Assembly (NCBI GenBank): GCA_902825215.1
Contig: LR782234.1
Span: 5,146,001 to 5,210,000 of the forward strand
Reading direction: 5' to 3'
Origin: Pseudomonas fluorescens
Lineage (GTDB): Bacteria; Pseudomonadota; Gammaproteobacteria; Pseudomonadales; Pseudomonadaceae
DNA length: 64,000 nucleotides
Position 1 is the first letter of the stretch. Each line of letters opens with the position of its first letter. Positions 44,644-54,131 of the stretch are shown here, one piece after another. The notes under the pieces are model-generated. The model saw nothing but the letters and a program-made list of their open reading frames with translations, was not told where the DNA came from and ran no database searches. The translations under genes were made by a program, and so were the position numbers.

Positions 44644-45744
44644 ATGGGATTCAATTGCGGCATCGTCGGCCTGCCTAACGTCGGCAAGTCCACCCTGTTC
44701 AACGCCCTGACCAAGTCCGGTATCGCGGCCGAAAACTTCCCCTTCTGCACCATTGAGCCGAACAGCGGCATCGTGGCAATGCCGGATCCGCGCCTGCAAG
44801 CACTGGCGGAAATCGTCAATCCCAAGCGCATCCTGCCGACCACCATGGAATTCGTCGACATCGCAGGCCTCGTTGCCGGCGCCTCGAAAGGTGAAGGCCT
44901 GGGCAACAAGTTCCTCGCCAACATCCGCGAAACCGATGCCATCGCTCACGTCGTGCGCTGCTTCGAAGACGAAAACGTGATCCACGTTTCCAACAGCGTC
45001 GACCCCAAGCGCGACATTGAAATCATCGACCTGGAACTGATCTTCGCCGACCTCGACAGCTGCGAGAAGCAATTACAGAAAGTCGCGCGCAACGCTAAGG
45101 GCGGTGACAAGGAAGCCGTGGTGCAGAAGGCGCTGCTGGAGCAACTGATCGCGCACTTCACCGAAGCCAAACCGGCGCGCAGCCTGATGAAGAACATGAG
45201 CACTGACGAAAAGGCAGTGATCAAGGGCTTCCACCTGCTGACCACCAAACCGGTCATGTACATCGCCAACGTCGCTGAAGACGGCTTCGACAACAACCCG
45301 CACCTGGACGTGGTTCGCGCCATCGCCGAAGAAGAAGGCGCCATGGTCGTGCCGGTGTGCAACAAGATCGAAGCGGAAATCGCCGAGCTCGATGACGGCG
45401 AAGAGAAGGACATGTTTCTCGAGGCCCTGGGCCTGGAAGAGCCTGGCCTGAACCGCGTGATCCGCGCCGGCTACGAAATGCTGCACCTGCAGACCTACTT
45501 CACCGCCGGTGTCGAAGAAGTCCGCGCCTGGACCGTCAAGGTCGGTGCAACCGCCCCGCAAGCCGCTGGCGTGATCCACACCGACTTCGAAAAAGGCTTC
45601 ATCCGCGCCGAAGTCATCGCCTACAACGACTTCATCCAGTACAAGGGCGAAGCCGGTGCCAAGGAAGCGGGCAAATGGCGTCTGGAAGGCAAGGAATACA
45701 TCGTCAAGGACGGCGACGTGATGCACTTCCGCTTCAACGTCTAA
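44644..45744 (+). CDS. ychF: Redox-regulated ATPase YchF
   Basis: Obg-like P-loop NTPase that prefers ATP, linked to ribosome and stress responses. 366 aa with Walker A GLPNVGKSTLFNAL, NFPFCTIEPN, switch DIAGLV, and a C-terminal TGS domain. GAGGGG precedes the ATG. Confidence 0.97.
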   Translation: MGFNCGIVGLPNVGKSTLFNALTKSGIAAENFPFCTIEPNSGIVAMPDPRLQALAEIVNPKRILPTTMEFVDIAGLVAGASKGEGLGNKFLANIRETDAIAHVVRCFEDENVIHVSNSVDPKRDIEIIDLELIFADLDSCEKQLQKVARNAKGGDKEAVVQKALLEQLIAHFTEAKPARSLMKNMSTDEKAVIKGFHLLTTKPVMYIANVAEDGFDNNPHLDVVRAIAEEEGAMVVPVCNKIEAEIAELDDGEEKDMFLEALGLEEPGLNRVIRAGYEMLHLQTYFTAGVEEVRAWTVKVGATAPQAAGVIHTDFEKGFIRAEVIAYNDFIQYKGEAGAKEAGKWRLEGKEYIVKDGDVMHFRFNV

Positions 45745-45760
45745 GCAACACCCGCACAAG

Positions 45761-45790
45761 AAAAAGCCGCGTTTGATACGCGGTTTTTTT
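45761..45790 (+). terminator. Intrinsic terminator after ychF
   Basis: AAAAAGCCGCGT-TTGAT-ACGCGGTTTTTTT. Confidence 0.88.
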
Positions 45791-45839
45791 GTGCCTGAAA
45801 TTTATAGCCCAACACATTTCCCTGTAGGAGTGCATGGGG

Positions 45840-47057
45840 TCAGGCCTTTTTGGTACGCGGCAAGAAAATTGCCAACACGCCAAACAACGGTAAAAACGAA
45901 CACAGGAAATACACATACTCAATCCCGTGTATATCCGCCAGGTGCCCGAGCAACGCCGCACCAATCCCGCCAAAACCAAACATCAGGCCGAAGAAAATCC
46001 CGGCAATCATCCCGACATTGCCCGGCACCAGCTCCTGCGCGTACACGACGATAGCCGAGAACGCCGAGGCCAGAATAAAGCCGATCACCACGCTGAGCAC
46101 GCTGGTCCAGAACAGATCGACGTGAGGCATCAGCAAGGTGAATGGCGCCACACCGAGGATCGAAAACCAGATCACTGCCTTACGGCCAATCCTGTCGCCG
46201 ATCGGCCCGCCGAAGAACGTCCCCGCCGCCACCGCGCCGAGAAACAGGAACAGGTGCAACTGCGAGCTGGCCACCGACAGGTCGAATTTCTCGATCAGGT
46301 AAAAGGTGAAATAGCTGGTGAGGCTGGCCATGTAGAAATACTTGGAAAACACCAACAGCCCCAGCACCACCAGCGCAGTGGTCACCCTGCCCTTCGACAG
46401 TCCGTGAGTCGCTGCCTGGCCGGCCTTGAGCTTGAACAGGTTCAAGTGATGGGCGTACCAGCGGCTGATGCGGTACAGCACGAACAGCGCAAACACCGCG
46501 AACAGGCCGAACCACGCGACATTGCCCTGACCGAACGGAATGATGATCGCCGCCGCCAGCAGCGGGCCGAATGCCGAACCTGCGTTACCACCGACCTGGA
46601 AAGTCGATTGCGCCAGACCGTAACGCCCGCCCGAAGCCAGGCGCGCGATCCGCGACGCTTCGGGGTGGAATGTCGACGAACCGATACCGATCAGCGCCGC
46701 TGCCAGCAAAATCAAGGGGAAGCTGCCGACCATCGACATCATCACAATGCCGATCAGCGTGCAGATCGAACCGGCTGGCAGCAGCCACGGTTTCGGATGT
46801 CGATCGGTGTGATAACCCACCCACGGCTGCAACAACGACGCGGTCAATTGGAAAGTCAAAGTGATCAGGCCGACCTGGGTAAACGTGAGGCCGTAATTGG
46901 CCTTGAGCATCGGATAGATCGACGGCAGCACTGACTGGATCAGGTCGTTGATCAAATGCGCCAGCGCCACCGCGCCGATGATGCGCATCACCAAAGGGCT
47001 GCTTTGCGAAGCAGCGGTCGCCGAGGCAGCGGCGGTCTGAGCGTTGCTGATAGCCAT
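45840..47057 (-). CDS. MFS efflux transporter, fosmidomycin-resistance (Fsr) type
   Basis: 405-aa inner-membrane major-facilitator exporter with about 12 segments. The N-terminus ALAHLINDLIQSVLPSIYP and the HTDRHPKPW loop are typical of the Fsr branch; GGPIGDRIGRK is the second-half MFS motif. Family members give resistance to fosmidomycin and export other small molecules; the natural substrate is unknown. Confidence 0.87.
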   Translation of the reverse strand: MAISNAQTAAASATAASQSSPLVMRIIGAVALAHLINDLIQSVLPSIYPMLKANYGLTFTQVGLITLTFQLTASLLQPWVGYHTDRHPKPWLLPAGSICTLIGIVMMSMVGSFPLILLAAALIGIGSSTFHPEASRIARLASGGRYGLAQSTFQVGGNAGSAFGPLLAAAIIIPFGQGNVAWFGLFAVFALFVLYRISRWYAHHLNLFKLKAGQAATHGLSKGRVTTALVVLGLLVFSKYFYMASLTSYFTFYLIEKFDLSVASSQLHLFLFLGAVAAGTFFGGPIGDRIGRKAVIWFSILGVAPFTLLMPHVDLFWTSVLSVVIGFILASAFSAIVVYAQELVPGNVGMIAGIFFGLMFGFGGIGAALLGHLADIHGIEYVYFLCSFLPLFGVLAIFLPRTKKA

Positions 47058-47390
47058 GGAAGTTTCCGGACAGCAGAGGGGTGCCCGCAGGCAGGTGCGT
47101 CAATGTGCCATTTTTCGGTGCATCTGCGCTATCCCCTTAGCCAGCTAACTAACTGACGGATCGTCGACTGCAAGGTGATAGCGCAACGCCATGGTCTGAA
47201 TCTTGCCTTGCTTCTCTGCTTGAACGCGGCCGCCTTACAAAGACGACCGACAATGGGAAGTTTCGCTACAGAGCCGGCCTACAGAGCGGGCAACAGTGAA
47301 CTTTCGAGGCCTTTTAGCAGGGCACAACATCAAGGTCGAACGACCGTGGTGCACGCCAATGGTGCGTGGTGTCCAGGGGAGTCATGGGGC
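47058..47390. other. 333-base gap, no gene seen
   Basis: Separates the divergent Fsr-type transporter and chemoreceptor. An in-frame extension of the chemoreceptor back to 47175 exists but lacks a coding look and a ribosome site. No repeat or clear promoter recognised. Confidence 0.4.
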
Positions 47391-49448
47391 ATGCAGGCTT
47401 TTCTTTCGCCGGGGATCAAATTGCTGGGGCGATTTGGCTTCGCACGTAAATTCCAATTGTTGTTTCTGCTGTTCATTCTGCCGTTGGCCGGTAGCCTTTT
47501 GATGATCGGCCAGGACTATCGTGAAAAGCTCCATCTGATCTCCGGCGAACGCGCCGGCGTGCGTCAGTTGCTGGCGCTGGATGCGCTGGACAACCTGCTC
47601 GCCGCGCAACGCGACCGTGCGGCCCGCTGGCGCGCGACGGAAACGAATCGTCAACCGACGCCGGCCACTCTCGCGGCGATGGGCGCGTTCGATGCCGTAC
47701 AACCGGCCGTACAGCAAGCCACCACGGACTTGGGAAACGCCCTGAAAAACGAAGGCGCACAAGGCGAAACCCTCACCCGCTATCAGGCGCTGCAAACCGC
47801 ACTCAATGGTCTGGATTCGAAAAGCCTGAGCAGCGTCGGCTGGTGGCCGGATGGCTACGATCGTTTCACCAACGCCCTCAGTGCCCTGCAAGCGTTGCGC
47901 GAGCAGATCGTCATGGACAACCGCCTGACGCTCGCACCTTGGCTGGAAACCTATCTGCTGACGCAGATATCAACGCAGCACGCGCCGGACCTGATCGAAC
48001 GGGTGGGCCGCCTCGCTGCCGTCGGCCAGGCCTCGGTGGTCTCCGGCCAATTTACCTTGCAGAGCCGTTTGCAATTGCGTGACCTGCGCAGCCGCATCGG
48101 CGATGCCCGCGAGCAACTGGTCAAAACTGCCACGCTGCTCGAAGTCCGCCTGCCGAAAGATCAGCAGAGCTGGGCCAACCAATACCACGACAGCCTCAAA
48201 CACCTCGACAGCGGCTTGAAAGTGCTCGACGACGGTGTGTTCGGCGGCAGCATCAATCTGAAACCGGAAGACTTCGAGCGCAGCCTCGACGCTCTGCTGA
48301 CCGACCTCGCGTCTTTGCGCCAGCAATCGCTGGTGTCGCTGGATCAACGGCTCGATGCTTATCACAGCTCGGCGATCCGTCAGTTCATCCTGGTCGCGGC
48401 GATCTTCGGTTGCCTGCTGCTGGCCGCGCTGTACCTGTTCATCTGCCTGCAAGCCTCGATCCGTCGCAGCGCCAGCGGCATCACGCTGCTCGCCGAAGCC
48501 CTGCGTGACGGCAACCTGAGCCTGCAAGTGCCGGTGGTCGGGCGTGATGAGCTGGCGGCCATCAGCACGGCGCTCAACGTGGCCGTGGTGCAATTGCGCA
48601 GCAGCATGCTCGGTGTCGATCACGAGACCTCGCAACTGAGCAACGCGGTACGCAGCCTCAACGACCATTCCAGCGGTGCGCTCAGCGAAGTCGAGGCGCA
48701 GCAGTTGCAGATCAGCCAGATCGCCGCAGCGGCCACGCAACTGGCCGCGACCTCGCAAGGCGTCGCGCAGAGTTGCGAACAGGCATCCGGCAGCGCTCAG
48801 CACACCCGGCGCATCGCCGCCGACAGCAGCCGCGACAGCCAGCGCACCACCGCGAGCATTCAGCAGCTCAATCAGCGCTTGAACGAAACAGCAGCGGCAT
48901 TGGGCCGGGTCAGCGAACAAGGCCAGCAGATTCAACTGGTCGTCGACACCATTCGCGGCGTCGCCGAACAAACCAACCTGCTGGCGCTCAACGCGGCCAT
49001 CGAAGCGGCACGCGCCGGGGAACAGGGTCGTGGCTTTGCCGTGGTTGCTGACGAAGTGCGCAGCCTGTCGCAACGCACCCAGTCATCCACCGCACAGATC
49101 GCCGGCACCGTCGACAGCCTGCGCGCCACCGTCAACGAAGCGGTGAACCTGATGGAAGCCGCGTGCGGTCAGGCGCAATCGGATGCCGCCGCCGTCACCG
49201 GCCTCGGTGAACGCCTGGGCGAAATTGCCAGCGCCGTGCAGAGCGTCACCGACACCCTGGCGCAGATCGCCACGGCGGTTGAGGAGCAGGCCAGCACCGC
49301 CGATGAGGTGAGCGGCAACATCCAGCAGGTCGATCAGGCGGCGGTGCGCTTGCTCGAAGGCGCCCGGGCGGTGAACGTTGCGGCGGACACCTTGAGCCAG
49401 GGCAGCGAAGCCTTGAGCGCCAATACCGCCAGATTCCGCCTGCGCTGA
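47391..49448 (+). CDS. Methyl-accepting chemotaxis protein, all-helical sensor domain
   Basis: 685-aa transmembrane chemoreceptor. TM1 LLFLLFILPLAGSLLMIG near residue 30, a long periplasmic part (about residues 48-318) that reads as alpha-helical with many Gln/Leu/Arg heptads, TM2 FILVAAIFGCLLLAALYLFI, HAMP (DGNLSLQVPVVGRDELAAIS) and the signalling tip EQTNLLALNAAIEAARAG. The sensor could be a helical-bimodular or similar four-helix type; I cannot assign a ligand. ATG 47391 has AGGGGAG upstream. Confidence 0.92.
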   Translation: MQAFLSPGIKLLGRFGFARKFQLLFLLFILPLAGSLLMIGQDYREKLHLISGERAGVRQLLALDALDNLLAAQRDRAARWRATETNRQPTPATLAAMGAFDAVQPAVQQATTDLGNALKNEGAQGETLTRYQALQTALNGLDSKSLSSVGWWPDGYDRFTNALSALQALREQIVMDNRLTLAPWLETYLLTQISTQHAPDLIERVGRLAAVGQASVVSGQFTLQSRLQLRDLRSRIGDAREQLVKTATLLEVRLPKDQQSWANQYHDSLKHLDSGLKVLDDGVFGGSINLKPEDFERSLDALLTDLASLRQQSLVSLDQRLDAYHSSAIRQFILVAAIFGCLLLAALYLFICLQASIRRSASGITLLAEALRDGNLSLQVPVVGRDELAAISTALNVAVVQLRSSMLGVDHETSQLSNAVRSLNDHSSGALSEVEAQQLQISQIAAAATQLAATSQGVAQSCEQASGSAQHTRRIAADSSRDSQRTTASIQQLNQRLNETAAALGRVSEQGQQIQLVVDTIRGVAEQTNLLALNAAIEAARAGEQGRGFAVVADEVRSLSQRTQSSTAQIAGTVDSLRATVNEAVNLMEAACGQAQSDAAAVTGLGERLGEIASAVQSVTDTLAQIATAVEEQASTADEVSGNIQQVDQAAVRLLEGARAVNVAADTLSQGSEALSANTARFRLR

Positions 49449-49563
49449 CACCCTCCCCGGCCCCGATTTTCGGGGCCGGAGGATAAGCGGTTGAAAATAA
49501 GAAGAAATATTTTGGATTTACGCTTGACGCTTTTCCATTTCTGGGGAATAATGCGCGCCACTT

Positions 49564-49640
49564 GGCTACATAGCTCAGTTGGTTAGAGCATAGCATTCAT
49601 AATGCTGGGGTCCGGGGTTCAAGTCCCTGTGTAGCCACCA
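49564..49640 (+). tRNA. tRNA-Met (CAT), elongator
   Basis: 77 nt including CCA. Acceptor GGCTACA/TGTAGCC, anticodon loop TTCATAA giving CAT, T loop GGTTCAAGTCC. Close to E. coli metT as remembered. A CAT anticodon can also be tRNA-Ile2, but the body fits elongator Met. Confidence 0.93.
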
Positions 49641-49645
49641 AGTAC

Positions 49646-49681
49646 TAAAAACGGCTTACCGAAAGGTAGGCCGTTTTTTTA
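49646..49681 (+). terminator. Intrinsic terminator after tRNA-Met
   Basis: AAAAACGGCTTACC-GAAA-GGTAGGCCGTTTTTTT. Confidence 0.92.
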
Positions 49682-49888
49682 TGCCTGAAATAAACCGGCC
49701 TGCTTCTGTCCTTACAGAGTCTTGGGTTTCGATCATGGCTCAGTAATGGCTAGCAATCGACGCTTGGCAAAAAGCAGCCAATCCGCCCGGCTTACGCTCC
49801 CGACTCGATAAGGCCAGCCAGGAATCGCTAAATAGATTTGACATTGAGTGCCGAAGGTTGGCGTTGAAGGGCGGGCTCAGGTGAGAAC

Positions 49889-49916
49889 AAAAAAGCCCGG
49901 CGCTAAGCCGAGCTTC
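49889..49916 (-). terminator. Intrinsic terminator of the PIN-domain pair
   Basis: Read on the minus strand: AAGCTCGGC-TTAGC-GCCGGGCTTTTTTG, three bases after the stop of the PIN gene. Confidence 0.8.
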
Positions 49917-49919
49917 GGT

Positions 49920-50456
49920 TCAAATGCTGGTGGACTGTATATCGTTGTGAAAACTGAGCTGTTCAGGAGTAGCTTCGATATTGAAAAGAGATCTGGCCAG
50001 AATGCCGACTGATCCAGCTCTGCGGTAAATCTGCTTATCATGAGTCCAGATTTCTTTTGCGCCAGCCGCCACCGAAATAGCTAAAATCTGCCGATCATAT
50101 TTTAGCTTAGCCATCTTGGAGTCACGATCGAGTTGCTTCATTTCCTTGTTGGTAACCAACATGGCGCACTCAATTGCGGCCAATTGATCAAATGAAGACA
50201 CCTCAATGCATTTAACGCCATTGATGATATCCAGATGTTTTTGATAGCTGTCACGGCTGATGCCCATCAAGTACTCGGCCAATACCGGCGCCGGTATAAC
50301 GACAACACCCTTGATTGCCTCTATCCGCTCAACAAGCGCCTGAGCCCGCATAAAAGCATTATCAACGGCTTGATCTGTCTCAGGATCACGAAGTTCTTTA
50401 GCGCCTTCGTTTTGCATGATCTGGACCAGGATGTTTGTATCAACGACGATTTTCAA
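49920..50456 (-). CDS. PIN-domain protein (putative VapC-like RNase toxin)
   Basis: 178 aa from TTG 50456. Predicted metal-dependent RNase: the four PIN acidic residues are visible as Asp6 (VVDTN), Glu61 (VLAEYL), Asp121 (KYDRQILA) and Asp140 (WTHDK). TTG follows the stop of the upstream gene by 2 bases and has AGGGG before it; an ATG at 50510 would overlap the partner by 52 bases. GC is low (28 of 60 in line 50041, 27 of 60 in line 50161). Probably the toxic or nucleolytic half of a two-gene module. Confidence 0.82.
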   Translation of the reverse strand: MKIVVDTNILVQIMQNEGAKELRDPETDQAVDNAFMRAQALVERIEAIKGVVVIPAPVLAEYLMGISRDSYQKHLDIINGVKCIEVSSFDQLAAIECAMLVTNKEMKQLDRDSKMAKLKYDRQILAISVAAGAKEIWTHDKQIYRRAGSVGILARSLFNIEATPEQLSFHNDIQSTSI

Positions 50457-50458
50457 TC

Positions 50459-51169
50459 CTAACCCCTGGTTTCCAAAATGTCGGAATGAGCGCTGGACAT
50501 GTCGTTCCATTCGACTCCCCCCGCGGCTTTAAGCCGGGCTACAGCTTCCTTGAAGCCGATATCTTCCAATTTTGCGAAGGAGCTTATTTTCAGCTTCACC
50601 AGCTTCCATGCACCATCATCGGAGCGAACCCACTCACCATCACCATGGAGTCGAACGGGCTTGAAGAGAAGCTGAGCGAGTCGCTCTGCAACAGCTACGT
50701 CGGCTTCGCATAAAAGGCTCTCGTTGTCTGCACCTTCAATTCTGACCGGAACCGTCTCATCCCTCCCCCCTACGCTATATAGTCGGCCCTGGATGCTGGA
50801 CGGCTTGATAATTCTAAGTGGAGGCGCTTCCAACTTAACGTGTGGGAATTGGAAAATCTGATCGCCGTCAGATCTGATTGACGCTCCTGTCCCGTCGACA
50901 GCCATGTATGCCGAAAGGGTTTTGTAGGCAGCGATAGCTGATTTTTTTCCGAGACCGCCAGAAACCTCCCGCACCTGATTCAGTACCAGAGGATAAGCTT
51001 TCTCCTCGACAAAGGACCTGAGCTGGGCTGACCCTGGTTCCACTCGATCGAAATGAACCGACTCCTCGCAGCCGTAGAGCATAGATAGGGCTCGCAGGTA
51101 TTCCGCAAGCCGCCTCATGGAAAGCTGCTCAGGGGTAAGGTCGTCGAGGTAAAGCGTTAACTCTTTCAT
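50459..51169 (-). CDS. Unknown protein paired with PIN nuclease
   Basis: 236-aa soluble protein I cannot place in a named family. It opens MKELTLYLDDLTPEQLSMRR, has VHFDRVEPGSAQLRSFV near residue 40, and ends with a helix and WNDMSSAHSDILETRG. It is far larger than a usual VapB antitoxin and shows no obvious AbrB, RHH or Phd DNA-binding motif. Two bases separate it from the PIN gene and its low GC matches, so the two probably act together. Start at ATG 51169. Confidence 0.75.
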   Translation of the reverse strand: MKELTLYLDDLTPEQLSMRRLAEYLRALSMLYGCEESVHFDRVEPGSAQLRSFVEEKAYPLVLNQVREVSGGLGKKSAIAAYKTLSAYMAVDGTGASIRSDGDQIFQFPHVKLEAPPLRIIKPSSIQGRLYSVGGRDETVPVRIEGADNESLLCEADVAVAERLAQLLFKPVRLHGDGEWVRSDDGAWKLVKLKISSFAKLEDIGFKEAVARLKAAGGVEWNDMSSAHSDILETRG

Positions 51170-51524
51170 GTCTTGATTATAGTCACCCGCCCATTTCAAT
51201 CACTATAGGCATTCGTCATTGCCCAGCCCCTCAAATCCGACTGCATTCAAGATGCTCATATCGATTGCCGACTCGAAGCAGGCTGAGTGACAACAGACTG
51301 CCCTTTTGTGAAGCCCATCCTGGGGAATCGCCAAGAGGATATCCTCAGGCAAACCTGCGTCGGCTGTCGACCTGAATAGCTCGTACGAAGAATCCACATC
51401 AACTACACATCTGTAGAAAAGGACCACAGCGATCAATAGAGCAAAAACCTAACCCGGTTTGCACCGCACCCGCCCGCTCGCTAAAGTCCCCCCAACACAT
51501 CTATCCCACGGACGGAGCCCCCGC
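51170..51524. other. 355-base gap with a doubtful small ORF
   Basis: A 77-codon minus-strand frame (51203-51436) ends 34 bases before the partner gene, but begins with TTG and lacks a ribosome site. Low GC continues to about 51440, then the base composition returns to that of ggt. It may be the edge of the acquired segment. Confidence 0.35.
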
Positions 51525-53357
51525 GTGTTTTCAACCCAGCCCTTGAGCCGCTTTCGCCTGCCAGCCCTGACGTTGATCACCAGCGCCCTGGCCCTCGCCG
51601 CCTGCAACGCCCCGCCCTCCTCGACCCAGCCATTGGCACCGGAAGCCGCTTCCGGTTATCGCACCGATCTACAAACTCGCCACGCCACCAAGCACATGGC
51701 CGCTGCTGCCAATCCACTAGCGGCCGAGGCGGGTCGGGAGATGCTGCGTCAGGGCGGTTCGGCGATTGATGCGGCGATTGCGATGCAGGCGGTGCTCACA
51801 CTGGTCGAGCCGCAGTCTTCCGGGATCGGTGGTGGGGCGATGATCGTGTTGTGGGATGGTAAACAGGTGCGCACTTATGACGGGCGCGAGACGGCGCCGG
51901 CCGGCGCTACCGAGAAGCTGTTCCTGCAAGCGGACGGCAAACCGATGGCTTTCGCGCAGGCGCAGATTGGTGGCCGTTCGGTCGGTACACCGGGGGTGTT
52001 GCGTGCGCTGGAGTTGGCGCACAAGCAGCACGGCCGCCTGCCCTGGGCCAGGTTGTTCGAGCCGGCGATCAAACTGGCCGAGCAGGGATTCGCCATTTCG
52101 CCACGCCTTTACTCGTTACTTGCTGCCGATTCGGCGCTGCGTCAGTCACCCGACATGGCCGCCTACTTTTTGAACAGCGATGGCAGCGTCAAAGCCGTCG
52201 GCACACGCCTGCAAAACCCGGCGCTGGCCGCAGTGCTCAAACGCATCGCCAACGAAGGCGCGGACGCGTTGTACAAAGGCCCGATCGCCGAGGAAATCGT
52301 CGCCAAGGTCCAGCGTCACGCCAACCCCGGCAGCCTGTCGCTGACCGATCTGCAACGCTATCAAGCCAAGGAGCGTGCGCCGCTGTGCACCGATTACAAG
52401 CGCTGGCAGGTGTGCGGCATGCCGCCACCGTCGTCGGGCGGGATCGCCGTGGCGCAAATTCTCGGCACGCTGCAAGCCCTGGAAACCGGTGATCCGCGCT
52501 TGTCGCTGACACCGCTCAAACCGGTCAAGACCAACAAACCGGCCGGCATTGAACCGGATCCACAAGCCGTGCACCTGATCGCCGAAGCCGAACGCCTGGC
52601 CTACGCCGACCGCGCGCAATATGTCGCGGATACCGACTTCGTGCCGGTACCGGTCCAAGGTCTGGTCGACCCGAATTATCTGGCCAGCCGCGCCAGCCTG
52701 ATCGGCGAACGCAGCATGGGCACTGCCAAACCGGGCACACCGCCGGGCGTACAGGTGGCCTACGCGCCGGACCGTTCGCCGCTGCGCATCTCCACCTCGC
52801 AAGTGGTCGCGGTGGATGACCTCGGCGGCGCGGTGTCGATGACTACCACTATCGAAGCCGCGTTCGGCTCGCACCTGATGGTTCAGGGGTTTCTGCTCAA
52901 TAACCAGATGACTGATTTCTCGTTCATCCCCGAAGAAAACGGCCAGAAAGTCGCCAACCGTGTCGAACCCGGCAAACGCCCGCGCTCGTCGATGGCACCG
53001 ACTCTGATCTTTGATCGCCAGAGCGGCGAATTCGTCGCCACGGTCGGCTCGCCCGGCGGCTCGCAAATCATCGAATACGTCGCTAAAACCACCATCGGCC
53101 TGCTCGACTGGAACCTCGACGCACAACGCGCGATCAGCCTGCCCAACTTCGGCAGCCGCAACGGCCCGACCGAACTGGAACAGGGCCAGTTCAGACCGGC
53201 GCTGATTCAGGCGTTGAAAGACAAAGGGCATGCCGTGAATGAAATCGACATGACCAGCGGCACCCAGGCCATCGTGCGGGTCAAGGATGCGCAGGGGAAA
53301 GTGTCGTTGGAGGGTGGCGCCGATCCACGGCGTGAAGGCGAAGCGCTCGGCGACTGA
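51525..53357 (+). CDS. ggt: Gamma-glutamyltransferase, lipoprotein form
   Basis: Periplasmic Ntn-hydrolase that removes or transfers the gamma-glutamyl group of glutathione and similar peptides after autocleavage. 610 aa from GTG 51525 (CGGAG upstream). The signal ends LALAAC, a lipobox. The nucleophile Thr is in GAVSMTTTIEAAFGSH near residue 430; PSSGGIAVAQILGTL and GGSQIIEYV are other family blocks. Confidence 0.93.
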   Translation: MFSTQPLSRFRLPALTLITSALALAACNAPPSSTQPLAPEAASGYRTDLQTRHATKHMAAAANPLAAEAGREMLRQGGSAIDAAIAMQAVLTLVEPQSSGIGGGAMIVLWDGKQVRTYDGRETAPAGATEKLFLQADGKPMAFAQAQIGGRSVGTPGVLRALELAHKQHGRLPWARLFEPAIKLAEQGFAISPRLYSLLAADSALRQSPDMAAYFLNSDGSVKAVGTRLQNPALAAVLKRIANEGADALYKGPIAEEIVAKVQRHANPGSLSLTDLQRYQAKERAPLCTDYKRWQVCGMPPPSSGGIAVAQILGTLQALETGDPRLSLTPLKPVKTNKPAGIEPDPQAVHLIAEAERLAYADRAQYVADTDFVPVPVQGLVDPNYLASRASLIGERSMGTAKPGTPPGVQVAYAPDRSPLRISTSQVVAVDDLGGAVSMTTTIEAAFGSHLMVQGFLLNNQMTDFSFIPEENGQKVANRVEPGKRPRSSMAPTLIFDRQSGEFVATVGSPGGSQIIEYVAKTTIGLLDWNLDAQRAISLPNFGSRNGPTELEQGQFRPALIQALKDKGHAVNEIDMTSGTQAIVRVKDAQGKVSLEGGADPRREGEALGD

Positions 53358-53373
53358 GTCTACGATGCAAAAA

Positions 53374-53404
53374 GAAAAGGCTTACCGGGTGGTAGGCCTT
53401 TTTT
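53374..53404 (+). terminator. Intrinsic terminator after ggt
   Basis: AAGGCTTACC-GGGT-GGTAGGCCTT followed by TTTTT. Confidence 0.88.
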
Positions 53405-53427
53405 ATCGGCGTGTCCCTCAATCGCTT

Positions 53428-54060
53428 TCAACGATTCGCCACCAAATGCGCTCCAAACAACAAATAGCACCCACCCGCCAACCGATCCAGCCACTGCCGT
53501 GACCGCTCGTAAACACCGGCAACCCGGCGGCTGGCGAAGAACAATGCGACGCAGCAATACCAACTGAAGGACAACGTGGCCATGGTCAGCACGGCCAGCG
53601 CCAGCAGGAGCGGCGATACGTGAGCCGGCATGGCGGTGGCGAAGATGGTGGTGACGAACAGTGCCGATTTCGGGTTGGTCATATTACCGAGCAAACCGCG
53701 AACGTAAACGCTGAGACAGGTCTGGTGGGTTGCAGCGGGCTCACCGGGAGCAATCGCTGCCTTGCGCTTGAATTGCTTCAATCCCAGATAAATCAGATAG
53801 CAACCGCCGGCGATCTTGAAGCCCAGATAAAGCGCCGGCGCAACGCTGAACAGTGTCTTGATTCCCAAGCCGCCCGCGAGCCCCCATAGCACCGTGCCGG
53901 TCGCCACGCCCAGCGCAGCCACCACACCTTGCCGACGCGACTGACTCGCCGCCAACTGAGCGATGTTGAAAAAATTCGGGCCGGGCGTGACCACGGCCAC
54001 CGTCCACAACAGCGCCAGCGACAACAGCGGGGCGAGATAACCGGCAGCGGAAAAGTCCAT
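53428..54060 (-). CDS. LysE/RhtB family amino-acid exporter
   Basis: 210-aa inner-membrane exporter with VVTPGPNFF (the SPGP-type signature) in the first membrane segment and NPKSALFVTTIFAT in the middle. Paralogue of 1277-1906. Substrate unknown. Confidence 0.9.
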   Translation of the reverse strand: MDFSAAGYLAPLLSLALLWTVAVVTPGPNFFNIAQLAASQSRRQGVVAALGVATGTVLWGLAGGLGIKTLFSVAPALYLGFKIAGGCYLIYLGLKQFKRKAAIAPGEPAATHQTCLSVYVRGLLGNMTNPKSALFVTTIFATAMPAHVSPLLLALAVLTMATLSFSWYCCVALFFASRRVAGVYERSRQWLDRLAGGCYLLFGAHLVANR

Positions 54061-54131
54061 GATTCAGGCGCCTGAAATAAGGTGAGGCTTATACCTTGCT
54101 ACATCCGCTGACGGTTTTCCATCAACGCCGT

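Noticed and set aside
49564..51440. Integrative element inserted at tRNA-Met
   Set aside because: No integrase gene and no repeated tRNA 3' end (att site) found downstream; only low GC supports acquisition.
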